Assembly: GCA_030760725.1 (NCBI GenBank)
Contig: JASWHV010000008.1
Coordinates: 31,034,720 to 31,098,719, forward strand
Source of the DNA: Neostapfia colusana
Lineage: Eukaryota > Streptophyta > Magnoliopsida > Poales > Poaceae
Direction of reading: 5' to 3'
Length of the DNA: 64,000 nucleotides
The notes under the pieces were generated by a model that worked only from the letters and a program-made list of their open reading frames with translations, made no database searches and was not told where the DNA came from. Made by a program: the position numbers and the translations under genes. This document shows, one piece after another, positions 1 through 13,310 of the stretch (the first letter of the stretch is position 1; each line of letters starts with the position of its first letter).

Positions 1-1
1 A

Positions 2-3000
2 GGTGCTGTCCTACTTCACGTTGACAATGAGCTCAATGTCAATGAAGAAACTGAACCGGGCAGCAACATTATGTCTGCAGGTCCAGTTCCACAGAGGGAT
101 CTTGGACAGCAAAGAAAAGCCATGTCCAAAGTGGGAACAGTAAATTATGTGTCGGTCGATGATCTGCCAAAGGGAGGACCTGTTCTTGCCGGCAGGTTCA
201 CCTTAAATAACAAGCCGGTTGTCATTTTATTCGACTCTGGTGCAACACATAACTTCATTAGCAGGGCGACGGTGATCCGGGATCAGATCTCCACAACTGT
301 CACAAAAGGTTCTTACCTTATTCATTCGCCAGGTGGAGACATATCGACTAATGAAGTCGTTTCTCAAGCACCACTTTATTTGGGTGGAAAAATCTATCCT
401 ACTACCCTCATTATTCTCGAAGACCAAGGAATCAATGCCATATTGGGAATATCATGGTTGACCTTCCATAAGGCTATTCTGGACATCGAGAACAGGAGTG
501 TTCACTTGAACTCTCAACTTCACGGACATCGAACATTGTATCTCGGCAAAGCGGTTTCCAAAGACCCGGAAGTATGTAATGCCGAGGCTTGCAAGTTAGA
601 AGACATTCCGGTAGTCCTTGAATATCCGGACGTGTTTCACGAAGATCTTCCAGGCTTACCACCTGAGCGCGAGGTGGAGTTCAAAATAGAGTTGATACCG
701 GGGACCACGCCGATCTCTTGGAGACCATACAAAATGGCTCCGAATGAATTAGCTGAACTGAAGGAGCAACTCAAAGATCTGATGGACAAGGGGTTTATTC
801 ATCCAAGTTCGTCACCATGGGGTTGCTCAGCTTTATTTGTCAAGAAGAAGGATGAGACGCTGAGGCTATGCATCGATTATCGTCCTTTAAATGCTGTAAC
901 AATAAAGAACAAGTGTCCACTACCAAGAATTGATATTCTTTTCGATCGGCTTGTCGGTGCTAAAGTCTTCTCCAAGATGGACTTAAGGTCGGGATATCAT
1001 CAAATCTAGATTCGAGTGGAAGATATCCCAAAAACAGCATTCTTGACAAGATATGGACTCTATGAGTATCTTGTCATGTCATTTGGGTTGACCAATGCTC
1101 CGGCTCACTTTATGTACCTTATGAACTCGGTATTCATGCCGGAGCTGGATCAGTTCGTCGTGGTATTCATCGACGACATCTTGGTCTATTCCAATTCCGA
1201 AGAGGAACACGCTAAACATTTGCATATTGTGCTCCAACGACTGAGAGATCATAAACTTTATGCAAAGTTTAGTAAATGTGAATTCTGGATCAACCAAGTG
1301 CCATTTCTTGGACATATTATTTCAGCAGAAGGGATTGCTGTTGATCCAAGCAAGATTGAACAAGTGCTGAAGTGGAAGGCTCCAACATCAGTCCATGAAG
1401 TTCGTAGCTTCTTGGGTTTGGCGGGATATTACCTGAGGTTCATCCCGAGCTTCTCAAAAATCTCCAAACCTATGACGGAGCTACTGAAGAAGGGCATCAA
1501 ATATGATTGGAGCAAGCCATGCGAGGAAGCTTTTCAACCGTTGGTGAAACATCTCACAACAGCCCCGGTTCTAGCTCAACCGGATACAACCAAGCCATTT
1601 GGTGTCTATTGTGATGCATCCGGCATCGGGCTTGGTTGTGTACTTATGCAAGGAGGACGCATGGTCGCATATGGATCGCGGCAACTACTGAATCATGAGC
1701 AACATTATCCAACTCATGATCTCGAGCTTGCTGCCGTGGTATTAGCTTTGAAGATGTGGAGACATTACCTATTGGGAAATCTGGTTCATCTCTACACCGA
1801 CCACAAAAGTTTGAAGTACATATTCACTCAGAAAGAGTTGAATATGCGGCAAAGGCAATGGTTGGAGCTGATCAAGGACTATGAGATTGAAATTCATTAT
1901 CATCCGGGCAAGGGAAATGTGGTTGCCGACGCACTCAGCCGGAAGTCTCATATTCATAACCTGACCATTACACCGATAGAAGAGGAAGAACCAAGTCTCT
2001 ACTTGGTGCCATATGGAGCTTTACGTAACCTGGCTCTCATACCCACGATAAGAGAGGAGGTGATGAAATCTCAAAAACAAGACAAGGGCATGGCTCATAT
2101 CAAAAGGAGGTTGAAGAACGGGGAGATGAAATGTTTTCGGTTAGATGATGAAGACACCCTATGGTTCAAGGACCGGATAGTCGTACCCCGTGATATGAGG
2201 CTGAGGAAGAAAATTTTGGATGAGGCTCACTTATCCAAATTTTCTATTCATCCGTGCAGCAACAAGATGTATCAGGAATTGAAGACTAAATTTTGGTGGA
2301 CCCGGATGAAGAGAGAGGTTGCTAAATACATATCAGAATGTGATAGTGTCGGCGAGTTAAGGCCGCATGTGAAGAAGTCGGGCCTGTTGCAACAGCTACA
2401 AATACCGGCATGGAAGTGGGAAGACTTGAGTATGGATTTCATCGTTGGGTTGCCAATGACCTCCCACCACCATGATTCGATTTGGGTAATCGTTGACCGA
2501 TTAACCAAATCAGCACGTTTCATTCCGGTGCATACCAGATACACCGCCAAGCAGTATGCGGAGTTATACATAGCACGGATCTTGTGCCTACATGGAGTTC
2601 CCCGAACGATCATCTCCGATCGAGGCGCGTTGTTTGTTGCTCGTTTCTGGGAGCAGCTACACGCATCCTTGGGAACCAAATTGATTCGAAGCTCCGCATA
2701 TCACCCTCAAACCGATGGGCAAACTGAGAGGGTGAACCAAATACTTGAAGATATGCTGAGAGCATGTGCTATCCACCACGGTAAGAGCTCGGATGATCAC
2801 TTACCGTTGGCAGAGTTCTCATATAACAACGGGTATCAATCATGTATCAAAATGGCGCCTTATGAGGCTCTCTACGGCCAGAAGTGTCACACGCCCTTGA
2901 ACTGGTGTGAATCCTGCAAGAGAGTTATTTACGGGATTGATCTCGTAAATGAAGCTGAAGAGCGGGTAAGGCTTATTCAAGCAAATCTTAAAGCCGCTTA

Positions 3001-3484
3001 GTCTAGACAAAAGAGCTATGCGGATAAGAGGCGTCGTCCTCTGGAATTTCAAGTTGGGGACCACGTATACCTCCGCGTATCTCCTATGAAGGGCATTCAC
3101 CGATTCGGAGTGAAAGGAAAATTAGCTCCGCGTTTCATCGGTCCCTTTGTCATCATCAAAAGGTGTGGACCCGTGGCATAGCGCTTGGAGCTACCGGTAG
3201 CCTTAGACGGAGTTCATAACGTATTACACATATCCCAGTTGCGGAAGTGTTTGAAAGTTCCAACGGAGATTCTCACGGGAGACATAGCAGATTTGAAGCC
3301 AGACCTCACTTATGTTGAGCATCCAACCCGGATAATTGATGAAAAGACTCGTGAGACCAGAAACCGGACGCTGCGATTTTTCAAGGTGCTATGGGAAAAT
3401 CACACGTCCGACAAAGCTACATGGGAAAGCGAGGAGTATTTGCAACGCAATCATCCGGAGTTGTTAGAGTCTTATGTTGAGTAG
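2..3484 (+). pseudogene. Element A gag-pol remnant (protease, RT, RNase H, integrase, chromodomain)
   Basis: The frame is already open at the window start, in the gag-protease linker. The aspartic protease motif DSGA lies near 232, the reverse transcriptase FIDD active site near 1168-1176, RNase H (YCDASG) near 1606, and the integrase core at about 2430-2760, with D in SMDF, D in SDRG and E in the segment before ILEDML. A C-terminal chromodomain occupies about 3310-3470. The frame is broken by TAG at 1007 (AAG in copy B), TAG at 2999 (CAG in B) and TAG near 3179. The integrase zinc finger is also damaged near 2341-2372 by two small deletions that together keep frame. The product would be the polyprotein that reverse transcribes and integrates the element; this copy cannot make it whole. 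Confidence 0.9.
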
Positions 3485-3536
3485 TTGTCCTCCCTGCATT
3501 GTCCTTAATCGTGAATCTCGGGACGAGATTCTTTTT

Positions 3537-3549
3537 AAGGGGGGAGGAA
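3537..3549 (+). other. Polypurine tract of element A
   Basis: A purine-rich run (AAGGGGGGAGGAA) directly precedes the TG that opens the LTR. It is the expected plus-strand primer site of reverse transcription, and its position fixes the LTR start at 3550. Confidence 0.85.
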
Positions 3550-6500
3550 TGTAAAACTCCCAAAACTTGTAAATAGAAAACTTGAGCTATGAATAAAGTT
3601 GAGTTTAAATATGAGAAATGGGACTTGCAAAAACTTTTGTATACTCATGAAAGTGTGGGCATGTGAAATAAAACTTCGAATTCAGTTTGAACAAAAAGGG
3701 TCAAGTCAAAAAGATGGAGGCCATTTACAAAAAGGGAAGTTCAAACTGTTGTTTAAGAAGTTGTATTTGCAATGGCCAACTGAAGCATTAGAGGGCATAA
3801 TTGAATTCTTCAGGTTCAAATTATGGGGAAGGCAAACTTTGGGCAAATTTGGAAGTGCTTTGATAGGTATATCAAAGGGGCTTGTAAATTTAACCCAAAT
3901 TTGAATTTAAATTGGAAACTGTGGCACAAATTGTCAAATGGCAAGATGGCTTTTGAATTTGGATCCCTCATAGCTGAATTTACAATGTGTCAAAATTTGG
4001 AGATCTTTTGGGGCAGAGAGGAGCAGTGGACCCCAATTGTCATTGAGAGGGGAGGGATAAAACTTAATGAGTAAGTTTAGCTAGCTGTTATCGGTCCACG
4101 ACCGAACTGCCGCTCAGGCTCCCGGCGCCACCGAGCTGCTCGGCAAACCGACGTCTCACGGTTCTCGCGATCAGGGCGCCGAGTGGAGAAAAGATCATCG
4201 GGTGCACCCCCCTCTCAGTGGATAAACGATCCCGGTCTTTTCTCTCTTTGTTGCACCGAGCCCCGCGACTGTTTCTGCCGCCCCGAGCTCCGGCGTCCCA
4301 CCTTGTCGCCATGGCGCGACCTGAGTTTTGACGCCCGGCCGAGAGCACAGGCAGCGTCGGCCGCGTCCTCTCGAGCTTTCTGGATCATTTCCCCGACGTG
4401 CCGTGGTCGGTAACAAGTCGCCGAGCGCGTTTTCTTACCGGAAAACGGACCTAGCCGCCTCGACACCTCAGCAAGACCCTGCTGCGTTTCACGAGCAACT
4501 AAGCCCCGGTGAAGGTCGGTAATCATCCCCTCGTGCTGTCCCTCCAATTTGGTGCTATCTCGTGGGCGTAGCCGCCCGGAATTTGGTGTTTCTCACCGGC
4601 GGGTTCTTCGGACCGCCGGGACAAAATCTGAAAATTAGCCTCTGATAGTTAGTCGTTTCCAGTTATGATCTACGGGCATGTTCTATAGACTCCGACGGTC
4701 CTCCTCGTCCAACCGGTGCTTTTTTTCATCAACCCTAGCCGTAGAACACCGTGCTTTTCACTGCCGTCGGAAAATCCACCTCGGGCGCACGGTGGGGACC
4801 TATTTCGAGCCGTTTCCGATCCAAACCAAGTCCATGTAAAGCATGCCCACGACTCACTGATGCTTTAGGAGCAAACGGTGCAGCGTTTTGTGTGGCACCG
4901 CGCCCTAGCGACGTCGCCGGAGTTGCCGCGGTCACTGGCACCGTTGCACCTAGGGTTCCGGCCATCTTCGGTCGGAGGTAAGGCCGGCAACATGTTTCTT
5001 GCGCGAAAATGTGCAGTGGCGGCAAAAATCAGCAAGTTCCGAGGACCGGAACCCCTTTCCGGCGAGGGCTCCGGCGAGCTCGGCGGTGGAGGTCGCGCGG
5101 GAACCGGAGGAAGACGAAGGGGGTCGGCCCCACTCGTCAGCAGCTGGGGTTAAACATGCGGGATCCTATGTGGCCCTGGATCAAACTGTGACAACGCAGG
5201 AACGGGTCTGTGGCCCCGTGTGGCTTGAATCCAGAAGCTGACACGTGGGTGATGGGGCCACTGTCAGAATTTAAACTTTTCCCCGGTTTAATTGAATTCC
5301 ACATTTAGTCCAAACTTTAGAACCCCATAACTTTTGCTAGGAAGCTCCAAATTTAGTTATTCAAATTGAGTTGTATTCAGGATGAAAAACTCTATCCAAA
5401 TATGCAGCCCAATTTGCATGAAAACCGAAAGAAAATTCTGGAGAATTCTTTAAAGCTTTTCAGCAAAAGAATTTTAGAGGGAGTTTGGCTCATCCAAAAA
5501 TTCCCAAATTTTGCCAGGACATTCTTTGGGATGTTAGGAAACTGCTGTAAAAGTTTCAGATCATTTGGAGTTGATTGAGTCAGTGTAATTCTGATTTTAA
5601 GTTTCTGTATTCAAATGAGTACAGAAACATTTTCAGAGAATTTCCAAAACTTGGAAATTCAGTTCTGGGCATTCCTTTGCTCCAAAAATCCTAGGAAAAT
5701 TCGGGCACACTCTCTGAACTTTGTTTGAAATTATATTACTTGAAGGGGCATGGAAGTGCAAATTTATTCAGAATTAATTCCTTTTGCCTAAATGCTTAGG
5801 GAATTGTTCTGGGTGATCTACTTAGTGAAATATTCTGAAATTTTTGTCCAGATGACTTTCTTGTGACAAGGAACTCACATGAAAATTTTCAGCTCCATTG
5901 GAGCTCTGGATCACCACTGTCCTGTTCAACCTATTTAGATAAGTAGCACACAAGTGATGAAATGTAATTATCACTTGATCATGTTGCTTCACCCAAACCA
6001 AACCACTAGCCCCAGTGTCATTTTAAATTCTTAAACAGAGTTCCAGTTTTAAACTTGTCTTTAGCACTTGTTAGCAAAAGTTTTATAATTCAACATGTAT
6101 GCATATTCATAACGTGTAGTGATTAAATGTGGATAAGTGAAGATTTGATCAAGGAGCAAGAAAGCAGGGATTAAGCTTCATGTCATCAGAAACTAACTTC
6201 ATACATCTCTGACTTTAGTCACCTGCAAAACCAAGGCAAGCCCCGGTTTGCATTTAAGTTTTTTCTCAAATTTTTACTTTGTCCACTATATGGGTCTAAG
6301 TTTATATGTGCATTAGGTCAAGGCTGTTTTACACTCCAAATGCATGACCAAATGAACCCTGGATTTAAGGGTAGAAAGGGTCACCGATGTAGAAGAATGC
6401 CGTGCTAAATAGCTTAGGACATCCGGTAGAAGTCGAGTAGACGGAATCTACTCGCGAGTTATAGTCAGGATTACCTGGGTGTAGATGGAAAAAAAGGGGC

Positions 6501-7640
6501 AAACTAAAGTTTACATTTCTAAAGATGAGACCGGGCAGGATGGTTAGGCAGCGACAAGACGAGGTCTTGGTCGAGTAGCTCTGCCTGTGTCGGTTAAGGA
6601 CCGATGCGTGTGTGGCACCCAGGAGCAGGTATTGAGTTGTGTACCGGATGCTTACTGACATATGGGAACTAGGAAACCGATGTACCAGGTTCACTGGATT
6701 GTAGAGGCATACCACATCATCTCGTTAGACCTATGAGCCCGAGATGGCGTGATCGGTTCTACAGTCTAGTGTCCTGAGAAAGGTTGCCGCATACGACGTA
6801 ATGAAGGACGCCAGATTTGGGTCTTCAGAGGTGGGCGTATGTGTCGAGTTATCCGGGTAGTGTTTGTTTCGAATCACCGTCCATCGCGGTTATTGATTAC
6901 CGCTTGCTCCCTGTGTTGTGACGTAGTAATCAAGTTGTGTGGAAATAGTTTGCAAAGTTTTAAATGCTGTTATGATAATTGTAAATTGCATGAAAACCAT
7001 GTAAGTAGAGATAGAGCAAACTAAAGTTATTTTCCACCTTGGGACAAGTAACATTGGAATGAAGCGTTTCTTGTTTTATTGTGGAGTTCCAATGTTGCTG
7101 GGCGCAAGGTCACTACTATTATGGCTAAAAATCTAAAAGTTAAGGATGAACTCGTAGGCGAGTCTTTGCGCCAAATTACAAGATTAGGTCTTAAGTTACT
7201 CTCATGTAGAGTTGCATGCCTTAGGAGAGACGGTTAAGTCATGCTGAGCCTTTGTGCTCACTCTTGCTATATAAGTGATTTTACAGGTAAACCTCGACGC
7301 TATAAAGAAGGTTGTCCGGTGAGACTCGGGAACTTCCGAGTCATGTCACACATGGAGAACCCAGCCGCTGCCATGTCTTCGTGTTGCTAGCGAGCGGAGT
7401 TCCCGGGCCGGACCTCTTCTCGAGTGCTTCTTAGATATTCGACGTGAGCTGTTCATAGACTTCCGCTGTAGCTATTTTATGTAAATTATTTACAAAGAAC
7501 AATTGTAAGCTTCCACTTTTGATTTATGTAATACCGTTTTCCTTATTTGTGTGCTGTTGGGTGCCGCATAACATGGCACCATCCAATGCGATTCCCGGGC
7601 AAGGCGGCACGGCCCGTGATTGAGGTCGGGACCCCCGTCA
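3550..7640 (+). repeat. Shared full-length LTR of the A/B tandem (4.09 kb)
   Basis: It starts TGTAAAAC after the polypurine tract and ends CCCCGTCA three bases before a primer binding site. No retroelement protein is encoded. A GC-rich stretch (about 4080-5240) and an AT-rich stretch (5270-6330) differ sharply in composition. A donor-like AG|GTAAGG lies after 4977, an acceptor-like TTTAG ends at 6218, AG|GCAAG follows 6235, and an acceptor-like TTACAG ends at 7286. These correspond in order to the split-ORF borders seen in the other long LTRs of this window. The many 60-120 aa open frames in the GC-rich part have no support beyond composition. Confidence 0.9.
7287..7390 (+). other. Exon-3-like open segment in the A/B LTR (split-ORF remnant)
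   Basis: After an acceptor-like TTTTACAG the frame entered with two bases (GT) stays open for 33 codons to TAG at 7388 and ends in Cys residues. The matching segment of the 3' LTR copy (16164-16267) keeps the same frame despite several substitutions. It occupies the same place as the acidic last exon proposed in the LTRs of C, G, I and K, but it is basic rather than acidic. The exon-2 equivalent here (6219-6235, 17 nt) is not a multiple of three. A decayed or divergent version is the best reading. Confidence 0.35.
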
Positions 7641-7643
7641 GCG

Positions 7644-7656
7644 TGGTAGCAGAGCC
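7644..7656 (+). other. Primer binding site of element B
   Basis: TGGTAGCAGAGCC lies three bases after the LTR end. It matches the initiator-Met tRNA site TGGTATCAGAGCC except for one T-to-G change, which could lower priming. Confidence 0.85.
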
Positions 7657-9188
7657 GCATTGGTAATAGCGCACGGAGTAAGGATCGTATTACCACAAAA
7701 ACTTAGGATACGATGAGGAGACGGTATTAGGCCCACATAAGGACTATAGTAGTATAGTTACTTAAGGTGGCATGACTAACTTACTTGTTATAACTCTGAA
7801 TTTGAATTATGTAACGACGCACCTACGATCATGTAAGAATGGTAAGGAACGCCACCGAAAGCGGTTCAATTTCGGTTAGCTCTCCTGACGAGGAAAGTGG
7901 TGCAGGGTTAGATCTCACAGCTTGGTGTGAGATGTTAATATGAAACTCTTGGACTCTTCATGTTCCTGAGTTCATATGAAACGCTGATCCCTAGCGTGCA
8001 TTAGGCAAGTAAGTGGAGACCCCATCGTGTGGTCAGTAACGCGATAGTGTGTTCATCTGGAAATAGCCCAGGAGGACATACGCAGCGCTTGCCATCGGCG
8101 TGCCCTGCAGGGCAGTAGGTGGTATCCGTTGGGTTGATAACATTCCCAATCGTGACGACCCATTCATGACCTACTCGGGTTCCCCGTCGTGTGGTGTTGA
8201 AACACGATCACGTACCTTGAGACGTGACTTAACTCAAGGACGGCCGTATGGCAATGATACGGGCGTTTGTATTTACTTTCAGATATGGAACTGCCTGAAA
8301 TGAAACAACCTTTGAGTGCACCACTATTGAGTGTTCTTCTGCAGGTACTAACCACGTACGTACCCCGTATACTACACGTGTGCGAGAGACCGTCTTAGTG
8401 CCACTGATCATACGTATATGCCGGTGTAATCCGGTTAGGATTTTTCTTTGGTGAGGCTACGTAGTACCAACATGCTTCTTACGGTGCATTGACACCGTAC
8501 TACACTTAATAACTTCTTCTCTATGAAGAAATGATTCATGAGCTAAATTTCAACTAAAAATGGAAGTTTGGAACAAATTTTAGTTACTGAACTCTTGTTT
8601 TGAGCTAAGATTCAAATGAGAGTATAACTAGGTGTCAAAGTTTTCAAAAACAGAGTGTTTTGTTTCTGGCAGAAATTCTTGCTGGACTTTTACAGAGCAT
8701 AACTCTGAGTATATTGACCCAATTAAGGTGTATGATACAGTTCTGGAAAGATTATCAAGTGCTCTATAACTTCTTTGTAGACCTCCAGAGCAAAATCACA
8801 CTTTAAGTTGGTGAAAAGTCGAGTTGAAGGCAAACTGTTCAAAACCAGGACAGTACCAAAAACCTCTCTGGACCTTTATGTTTTTAAGACATAACTTCCT
8901 ATAGAAAAATCTTTAAGGAGCCTATGAGTACTTGTTGGAAAGCTACTGAAGTTTACTAAAACTTTGGTATTGAACTCAAGTCAATAATATGTTGATAACT
9001 AGAGTAAAATTTGGAGTTTGTGTGAACTGGTCAGGGTAGTCCCGCTGATTAGTTTAGCGTACTTAAGATTTGTTTAAACATGAATGTGGTTATGCTTTCA
9101 TAAAGTTCATGACATGTTCATGTTTTGCTTATCTTTACTTACTACTGAGATAGAATTTTGATTGACTCAAAATTTTTTTTCATTCAGT
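7657..9188 (+). other. Untranslated leader of element B
   Basis: About 1.5 kb lies between the primer binding site and gag. Only short unsupported open frames occur and nothing resembles the ORF found in this place in element I. The last bases before the gag ATG (T-rich, then CATTCAG) look like a 3' splice site. Element G has a homologous leader that matches up to about position 8404. Confidence 0.6.
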
Positions 9189-12100
9189 ATGGTACGCGCA
9201 CACTCTCAAATGGAGATTGGAGGTTCAAGTCGAGGTGGGAATGACTCGACTTTACACAAGAGCCATCGCCAACCGAATTGGCTGAAATGATGGCGAAGAT
9301 GAATGAAACCCTCCAAACTCTAGTTCAGCAAGGCATAGATCGAGAAGCTCAACGTCACATGCCAACCCAGAGCACGTATCTGGATTTCTTGGCGACACAA
9401 CCGCCGGTATTCTCTGAGGCGGCTGACCATTGTGAAGCAGATATCTGGTTACGTGTCATCGAGTCCAAGTTTGGGTTGATCCAATGTGATGAATTTTCGA
9501 AGATCCTATTTGCCGCTCAGCAGCTTCACGGCTCTGCTGGAGCATGGTGGGCAGAGTACCTATCTGTCCAACCAGCAGGGCATCATGTCACATGGGCGGA
9601 GTTCCAGGCTGCATTTCGTGCTCGTTTCATCCCTGCGGGCATAATGCAAACAAGCCATGATGAATTCTGGAACCTAAAGCAAGGTGACATGAGTGATATT
9701 GAGTATGCGAAGGAGTTCAATTGCTTAGCTCAATATGTCCCTGACTACGTGAAATCACCATCCTTGAAGGGTTATCATTTTTATCGAGGGTTGACCGCTA
9801 GGCTGCGATGTGAATTGGCTCAAGTTAGCCAAGAGAATTTTGATGAGTTTGTGAGCTGTGCTATCACTCAGGAATATTATTCCAACCTCTACCTTAAAAA
9901 AAGAGGGAGAGGGACTCATCACAAGATGAATGCAATCATCTACCTCAGAAGTATCGGTTGGTGATCCGTTCACCTTACGGTCGAGAGATCCCACAAGAGG
10001 TGCAATCATTCAAGGAGTGTGACGACTCTTCTACTCCACAGAGGTCTTATTCACCTCCACCGCAGCAGCAACTTGTTTCTCATGCACCTCAGTATCAACA
10101 AAGTGCACCAGAATATTATTGCCCTCAAGAGGTTGAAGATGAACAAGGTGATTTCTCAGCTGAACCACGTGCTGTCCCACTTCACGTTGACAATGAGCTC
10201 AACGTCAATGAAGAAACTGAACCAGGCAGCAACATTATGTCTGCGGGTCCAGTTCCACAGAGGGATCTTGGACAGCAAAGAAAAGCCATGTCCAAAGTGG
10301 GAACAGTAAATTATGTGTCGGTCGATGATCTGCCAAAGGGAGGACCTGTCCTTGCCGGCAGGTTCACCTTAAATAACAAGCCGGTTGTCATTTTATTCGA
10401 CTCTGGTGCAACACATAACTTCATTAGCAGGGCGACGGTGATCCGGGATCAGATCTCCACAACTGTCACAAAAGGTTCTTACCTTATTCATTCGCCAGGT
10501 GGAGACATATCGACTAATGAAGTTGTTTCTCTAGCACCACTTTGTTTGAGTGGAAAAATTTATCCTACTACCCTCATTATTCTCGTAGACCAAGGAATCA
10601 ATGCCATATTGGGAATATCATGGTTGACCTTCCATAAGGCTATTCTGGACATCGAGAACAGAAGTGTTCACTTGAACTCTCCACTTCACGGACATCGAAC
10701 ATTGTATCTCGGCAAAGCGGTTTCCAAAGACCCGGAAGTATGTAATGCCGAGGCTTGCAAGTTAGAAGACATTCCGGTAGTCCGTGAATATCCAGACGTG
10801 TTTCGCGAAGATCTTCCAGGCTTACCACCTGAGCGCGAGGTGGAGTTCAAAATAGAGTTGATACCGGGGACCACGCCGATCTCTTGGAGACCATACAAAA
10901 TGGCTCCGAATGAATTAGCTGAACTGAAGGAGCAACTCAAAGATCTGATGGACAAGGGGTTTATTCGTCCAAGTTCGTCACCATGGGGTTGCTCAACTTT
11001 ATTTGTCAAGAAGAAGGATGAGACGCTGAGGCTATGCATCGATTATCATCCTTTAAATGCTGTAACAATAAAGAACAAGTATCCACTACCAAGAATTGAT
11101 ATTCTTTTCGATCAGCTAGTGGGTGTTAAAGTCTTCTCCAAGATGGACTTAAGGTCGGGATATCATCAAATCAAGATTCGAGCGGAAGATATCCCGAAAA
11201 CAGCATTCTTGACAAGATATGGACTCTATGAGTATCTTATCATGTCATTTGGGTTGACCAATGCTCCGGCTCACTTTATGTACCTTATGAACTCGGTATT
11301 CATGCCGGAGCTGGATCAGTTCGTTGTGGTATTCATCGACGACATCTTGGTCTATTCCAATTCCTAAGAGGAACACGCTAAACATTTGCATATTGTGCTC
11401 CAACGACTGAGAGATCATAAACTTTATGCAAAGTTTAGTAAATGTGAATTCTGGATCCACCAAGTGCCGTTTCTTGGACATATTATTTCAGCAGAAGGGA
11501 TTTCTGTTGATCCAAGCAAGATTGAATAAGTGCTGAAGTGGAAGGCTCCAACATCAGTCCATGAAGTTCGTAGCTTCTAGGGTTTGGTGGGATATTACCG
11601 GAGGTTCATCCCGAGCTTCTCAAAAATCTCCAAACCTATGACGGAGCTACTGAAGAAGGGCATCAAATATGATTGGAGCAAGCCATGCGAGGAAGCTTTT
11701 CAAGCGTTGGTGAAACACCTCACAACAGCCCCGGTTCTAGCTCAACCGGATACAACCAAGCCTTTTGATGTCTATTGTGATGCATTCGGCATCGGGCTTG
11801 GTTGTGCACTTATGGAAGGAGGACGTGTGGTTGCATATGGATCACGGCAACTACTGAATCATGAGCAACATTATCCAACTCATGATCTCTAGCTTGCTGC
11901 CGCGGTATTAGCTTTGAAGATGTGGAGACATTACCTATTGGGAAATCTGGTTCATCTCTACACCGACCACAAAAAGTTTGAAGTACATATTCACTCAGAA
12001 AGATTTTAATATGCGGCAAAGGCAATGGTTGAAGCTGATCAAGGACTATGAGATTGAAATTCATTATCATCCGAGCAAGGGAAATGTGGTTGCCGACGCA

Positions 12101-13310
12101 CTCAGCCGGAAGTCTCATATTCATAACCTGACCATTACGCCGATAGAAGAGGAAGAACCAAGTCTCTACTTGGTGCCATATGGAGCTTTACATAATCTGG
12201 CTCTCATACCCCCAATAAGAGAGGAGGTGATGAAAGCTCAAAAACAAGAAAAGGGCATGGCTCATATCAAAAGGAGGTTGAAGAACGGGGAGATGAAATG
12301 TTTTCGGTTAGATGATGAAGATACCCTATGGTTCAAGGACCGGATAGTCGTACCCCGTGATATGAGGCTGCGGAAGAAAATTTTGGATGAGGCTCACTTA
12401 TCCAAATTTTCTATTCATCCGCGCAGCAACAAGATGTATCAGGAATTGAAGACTAAATTTTGGTGGACCCGGATGAAGAGAGAGGTTGCTAAATACGTAT
12501 CAGAATGTGATATGTGTCGGCGAGTTAAGGCCGACCATGTGAAGAAGTCGGGACTGTTGCAACCGCTACAAATACCGGCATGGAAGTGGGAAGACTTGAG
12601 TATGGATTTCATCATTGGGTTGCAAATGACCTCCCACCACCATGATTCGATTTGGGTTATCGTTGACCGATTAACCAAATCAGCACGTTTCATTCCGGTG
12701 CATACCAGATACACCACCAAGCAGTATGCGGAGTTATACATAGCACGGATCTTGTGCCTACATGGAGTTCCCCGAACGATCATCTCCGATCGAGGCGCGT
12801 TGTTTGTTGCTCATTTCTGGGAGCAGCTACACGCATCCTTGGGAACCAAATTGATTCGAAGCTCCGCGTATCACCCTCAAACCGATGGGCAAACTAAGAG
12901 GGTGAATCAAATACTTGAAGATATGATGAGAGCATGTGCTATCCACCACGGTAAGAGCTGGGATGATCACTTATCATTGGCAGAGTTCTCATATAACAAC
13001 GGGTATCAATCAAGTATCAAAATGGCGCCTTATGAGGCTCTCTACGGCCGGAAGTGCCGCACGCCCTTGAACTGGTGTGAATCCGGAGAGAGAGTTATTT
13101 ACGGGATTGATCTCATAAATGAAGCTGAAGAGCGGGTAATGCTTATTCAAGCAAATTTTAAAGCCGCTCAGTCTAGACAAAAGAGCTATGCGGATAAGAG
13201 GTGTCGTCCTCTGGAATTTCAAGTTGGGGACCACGTATACCTCCGCGTATCTCCTAAGAAGGGCATTCACCGATTCAGAGTGAAAGGAAAATTAGCTCCG
13301 CGTTTCATCG
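9189..13310 (+). pseudogene. Element B gag-pol, disrupted and 3'-truncated
   Basis: I place the start at ATG 9189 (MVRAHSQ), just after a splice-acceptor-like CAG; other gag genes in this window start the same way. A frameshift near 9245-9255 and one in an A-run near 9895-9902 break gag, which lies at about 9278-9960. I see no CCHC zinc knuckle in the gag-protease linker. Protease DSGA is near 10398, RT FIDD near 11334, then RNase H and integrase. Stops occur at 11365, 11527, 11578 and 11888, and one extra A near 11975 shifts frame in RNase H. The integrase zinc finger with its CxxC-like pair (about 12420-12530) is intact here, unlike in A. Coding ends abruptly at 13310, where a deletion joins the integrase C-terminal region to the inside of the LTR, removing the chromodomain. 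Confidence 0.88.

Noticed and set aside
4183..5241. Overlapping open frames of 60-110 codons on both strands in the GC-rich part of the A/B LTR
   Set aside because: They are explained by high GC and few stops, lack recognisable domains, and persist in the B copy only because the LTRs are duplicates.
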